This document shows positions 3,686-5,645 of a DNA stretch of 5,645 nucleotides, piece after piece (the first letter of the stretch is position 1; each line of letters starts with the position of its first letter). The DNA is from CAZWDL01 sp964632995 (GTDB taxonomy: Bacteria > Bacteroidota > Bacteroidia > Chitinophagales > Saprospiraceae), in contig CAZWDL010000220.1 of assembly GCA_964632995.1 (NCBI GenBank), positions 1 to 5,645 on the forward strand. Direction: 5' to 3'. The notes below the pieces were generated by a model. The model worked only from the letters and a program-made list of their open reading frames with translations. It was not told the DNA's origin and did no database searches. Position numbers and translations under genes: made by a program.

Positions 3686-5645
3686 ATGCGATATCTGTAC
3701 CTCCTCTCTTTCCTTTTCTTCCTGGCTAGCGTAGCAAACGCCCAGGAAAAGAGTGACGATAAAAAGACACCTACTATCTCCGACAAAACCGAAGATCTCA
3801 GCGCTTACGAGGGCTTTTTCAAGTACTACTGGGACGAGAAAGCCGGAAAGATCTGGCTGGAAGTGGATAAGCTGGACACGGAGGTGCTCTACGTTAACTC
3901 CCTTTCCGCCGGCGTCGGCTCCAACGATATCGGGCTGGACCGCAACCAGCTCGGCGATTCCCGCATCGTAAAGTTCACGCGCAGCGGTCCGAAGATTCTG
4001 CTGGTGCAGCCCAACTACGGCTACCGCGCCGTCAGCGACAACCCCGACGAGCGGCAGTCGGTAGAGGAGGCTTTCGCCCAATCTGTGATCTGGGGCTTCA
4101 AGGTAGCCGCCGAAGAAAACGGCCGCGTACTCATCGACTTTACCGACTTCCTCCTGCGCGACGCCCACGGCGTGGCCGACCGCCTGAAAGGGCGCAAGCA
4201 GGGTACTTTCAAAGTTGATGCTTCCCGCTCGGCTGTCAATCTGGCGCGCACCAAAAACTTTCCCAAAAACAGCGAGTTCGACGCCCACGTCACCTTTACC
4301 GGTGACGCCCAGGGCGCCTGGCTACGCAGCGTAACGCCGACCTCCGACGCCGTCACCGTGCGGATCCATCATTCGCTGGTTGAACTGCCCGACGACAACT
4401 ACGAACCCCGCGTGTTCGATCCGCGCAGCGGCTATTCGCCTCTGTCTTATCACGACTACGCCACGCCCATCAGCCAGCCGCTGGTCAAGCGCTTCATCCG
4501 CCGCCACCGCCTGGAGAAGAAAAATCCGGACGCCGAAGTCAGCGAACCGGTGGCGCCCATCATCTACTACCTCGACCGCGGCGCTCCGGAGCCGGTCAAA
4601 TCGGCTCTGATCGAAGGGGCCTCCTGGTGGAACCAGGCCTTCGAGGCGGCGGGCTACAAGGATGCCTTCCTCGTCAAAGAACTACCTGCCGACGCCGATC
4701 CGATGGACGTGCGATACAACGTCATCAACTGGGTGCACCGCTCCACCCGCGGCTGGAGCTACGGCTCCTCGGTGACCGATCCGCGCACCGGCGAGATCAT
4801 CAAGGGACACGTGCTGCTCGGCTCGCTGCGCGTACGTCAGGACTTCCTCATCGCCCAGGGCCTCATCGACGCCTACGAGCGCGGCGAGACGCCCGATCCC
4901 GCCCTCGAACGGATGGCCCTGGCCCGCCTGCGGCAGCTGTCGGCCCACGAGGTGGGACATACCCTGGGACTGGCGCACAACTTTACCTCCAGCTACAACG
5001 ACCGCGCCTCGGTGATGGACTATCCACACCCTTACATTCAGGTGGATGACGCGGGCAATATGGACTTCTCCGAAGCCTATGACACCGGCATCGGCGAGTG
5101 GGACAAGCGCACCATCCTCTACGGCTACCAGGATTTTCCGGAAGGAACCGATGAAAAGCAGGCCTTACAGGACATCCTGCTGCAAAACGAAGAGATGGGG
5201 CTGCTCTACCTCTCTGACCAGGATGCGCGCCCGGCCGGCGGCGCCAGCCCCTACGCCCACCTGTGGGACAACGGGGCCAGCGCCGTCAACGAGCTGCTGC
5301 GCCTGACGAAAGTACGCGAAGCGGCGCTCAACAGCTTCAGCGAAAAGAACATTCCCGAAGGCGCACCCATGGCCACACTTGAAAACGTACTCGTTCCGCT
5401 CTACCTGGCGCACCGCTACCAGGTGGAAGCCATCAGTAAAATCATCGGCGGCGTAAACTACAGCTACGCCGTACGCGGCAGCTCCACACCCGTCAACGAA
5501 ATGGTCCCCGACGAGATGCAGCGCAACGCCCTGCGCGCCCTGCTCGAAACGCTCAACCCTTCCTTTCTGGCCATCCCCGAATCCGTCATCCGCCTGCTGC
5601 CGCCCCAGCCGATGGGCTATCCGCGCAACCGCGAGCTGTTTAAAA
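3686..5645 (+). CDS. Secreted zinc metalloprotease, DUF5118/DUF5117/Met_zincin type (3' end outside the window)
   Basis: 653 codons are present and the frame is still open at the right edge; relatives run to roughly 800 or more residues, so the C-terminal part is missing. A signal peptide covers residues 1-19 (hydrophobic L4-A14, cleavage likely after ANA), so the protein is exported. A DUF5118-like segment lies at about 30-68, a DUF5117-like region at about 69-260 (with GLDRNQLGDSR at 83-93), then the catalytic domain. Zinc binding is shown by HEVGHTLGLAH, i.e. H421, E422, H425, G428, H431, the extended HExxHxxGxxH motif, followed by a Met-turn SVMDYP with M444. These are metzincin marks, so the enzyme should be active; its substrates are unknown. 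There is no Shine-Dalgarno before the ATG. The gene is visibly more GC-rich than sulP. Confidence 0.92.
   Translation, partial: MRYLYLLSFLFFLASVANAQEKSDDKKTPTISDKTEDLSAYEGFFKYYWDEKAGKIWLEVDKLDTEVLYVNSLSAGVGSNDIGLDRNQLGDSRIVKFTRSGPKILLVQPNYGYRAVSDNPDERQSVEEAFAQSVIWGFKVAAEENGRVLIDFTDFLLRDAHGVADRLKGRKQGTFKVDASRSAVNLARTKNFPKNSEFDAHVTFTGDAQGAWLRSVTPTSDAVTVRIHHSLVELPDDNYEPRVFDPRSGYSPLSYHDYATPISQPLVKRFIRRHRLEKKNPDAEVSEPVAPIIYYLDRGAPEPVKSALIEGASWWNQAFEAAGYKDAFLVKELPADADPMDVRYNVINWVHRSTRGWSYGSSVTDPRTGEIIKGHVLLGSLRVRQDFLIAQGLIDAYERGETPDPALERMALARLRQLSAHEVGHTLGLAHNFTSSYNDRASVMDYPHPYIQVDDAGNMDFSEAYDTGIGEWDKRTILYGYQDFPEGTDEKQALQDILLQNEEMGLLYLSDQDARPAGGASPYAHLWDNGASAVNELLRLTKVREAALNSFSEKNIPEGAPMATLENVLVPLYLAHRYQVEAISKIIGGVNYSYAVRGSSTPVNEMVPDEMQRNALRALLETLNPSFLAIPESVIRLLPPQPMGYPRNRELFK

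Noticed and set aside
3647..4288. 213-aa minus-strand open frame opposite the metalloprotease 5' end
   Set aside because: It overlaps the signal peptide and DUF5117-like coding sequence of a convincing gene and has no family resemblance or promoter.
4627..5049. 140-aa plus-strand open frame in another frame within the metalloprotease
   Set aside because: Arg/Pro/Gly-rich translation typical of an off-frame reading of GC-rich DNA; the main frame here holds the zinc motif.
1..5645. A novel defence, mobile or CRISPR-type system
   Set aside because: All four substantial genes belong to known housekeeping, transport or protease families; there is no transposase, integrase, spacer array, reverse transcriptase or nuclease, and the repeats are short intergenic types.

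Overview
The window looks like a chromosomal segment from a member of the Bacteroidota, possibly Saprospiria/Lewinella-like, though the class is a guess. The evidence is the promoter signature (TAnnTTTG -7 elements, once with a TTTG -33 element 20 nt upstream), the near absence of Shine-Dalgarno sequences, and a secreted DUF5118/DUF5117/Met_zincin-type metalloprotease of a kind common in this phylum. Base composition is moderate and rises to clearly GC-rich in the metalloprotease gene.

Layout. Positions 1-64: left edge, with a promoter-like sequence and possibly the first six codons of a minus-strand gene that leaves the window. Positions 94-144: a long hairpin built from GTCGGAA heptamers, directly behind the sulP stop codon. 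Positions 155-1885 (-): a SulP-family anion transporter with a C-terminal STAS domain. Positions 1886-2091: a leader of about 140 nt for that gene, with an ACAGGAT-type repeat cluster, a GAGGTTAACCTC palindrome, a -7 element and a Crp/Fnr-type palindrome. Positions 2092-2490 (-): a single-domain rhodanese. Positions 2491-2720: divergent intergenic region with a second Crp/Fnr-type palindrome for the rhodanese gene and a separate promoter for the next gene. Positions 2721-3479 (+): a stand-alone type I methionine aminopeptidase. Positions 3480-3685: intergenic region with a small hairpin, an ACGCAGAG-type repeat and a CCCTCTA repeat. Positions 3686-5645 (+): a secreted zinc metalloprotease whose C-terminus lies beyond the window.

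How they fit together. The clearest functional link is between the rhodanese and the SulP transporter. They point the same way, and each is preceded by a CAGTGAT...TCAC palindrome with identical spacing (20 nt from palindrome-side CACTG to the -7 element, and 475 nt between the two copies). This is the geometry of a class II Crp/Fnr activator, so the two genes are probably one small regulon that handles sulfur or another oxyanion under redox, oxygen or nitrosative control. The aminopeptidase and the metalloprotease seem to be independent single-gene units. I see no defence system, CRISPR array, IS element, tRNA or rRNA. The genes themselves are from known families; the more unusual content is regulatory and repetitive.
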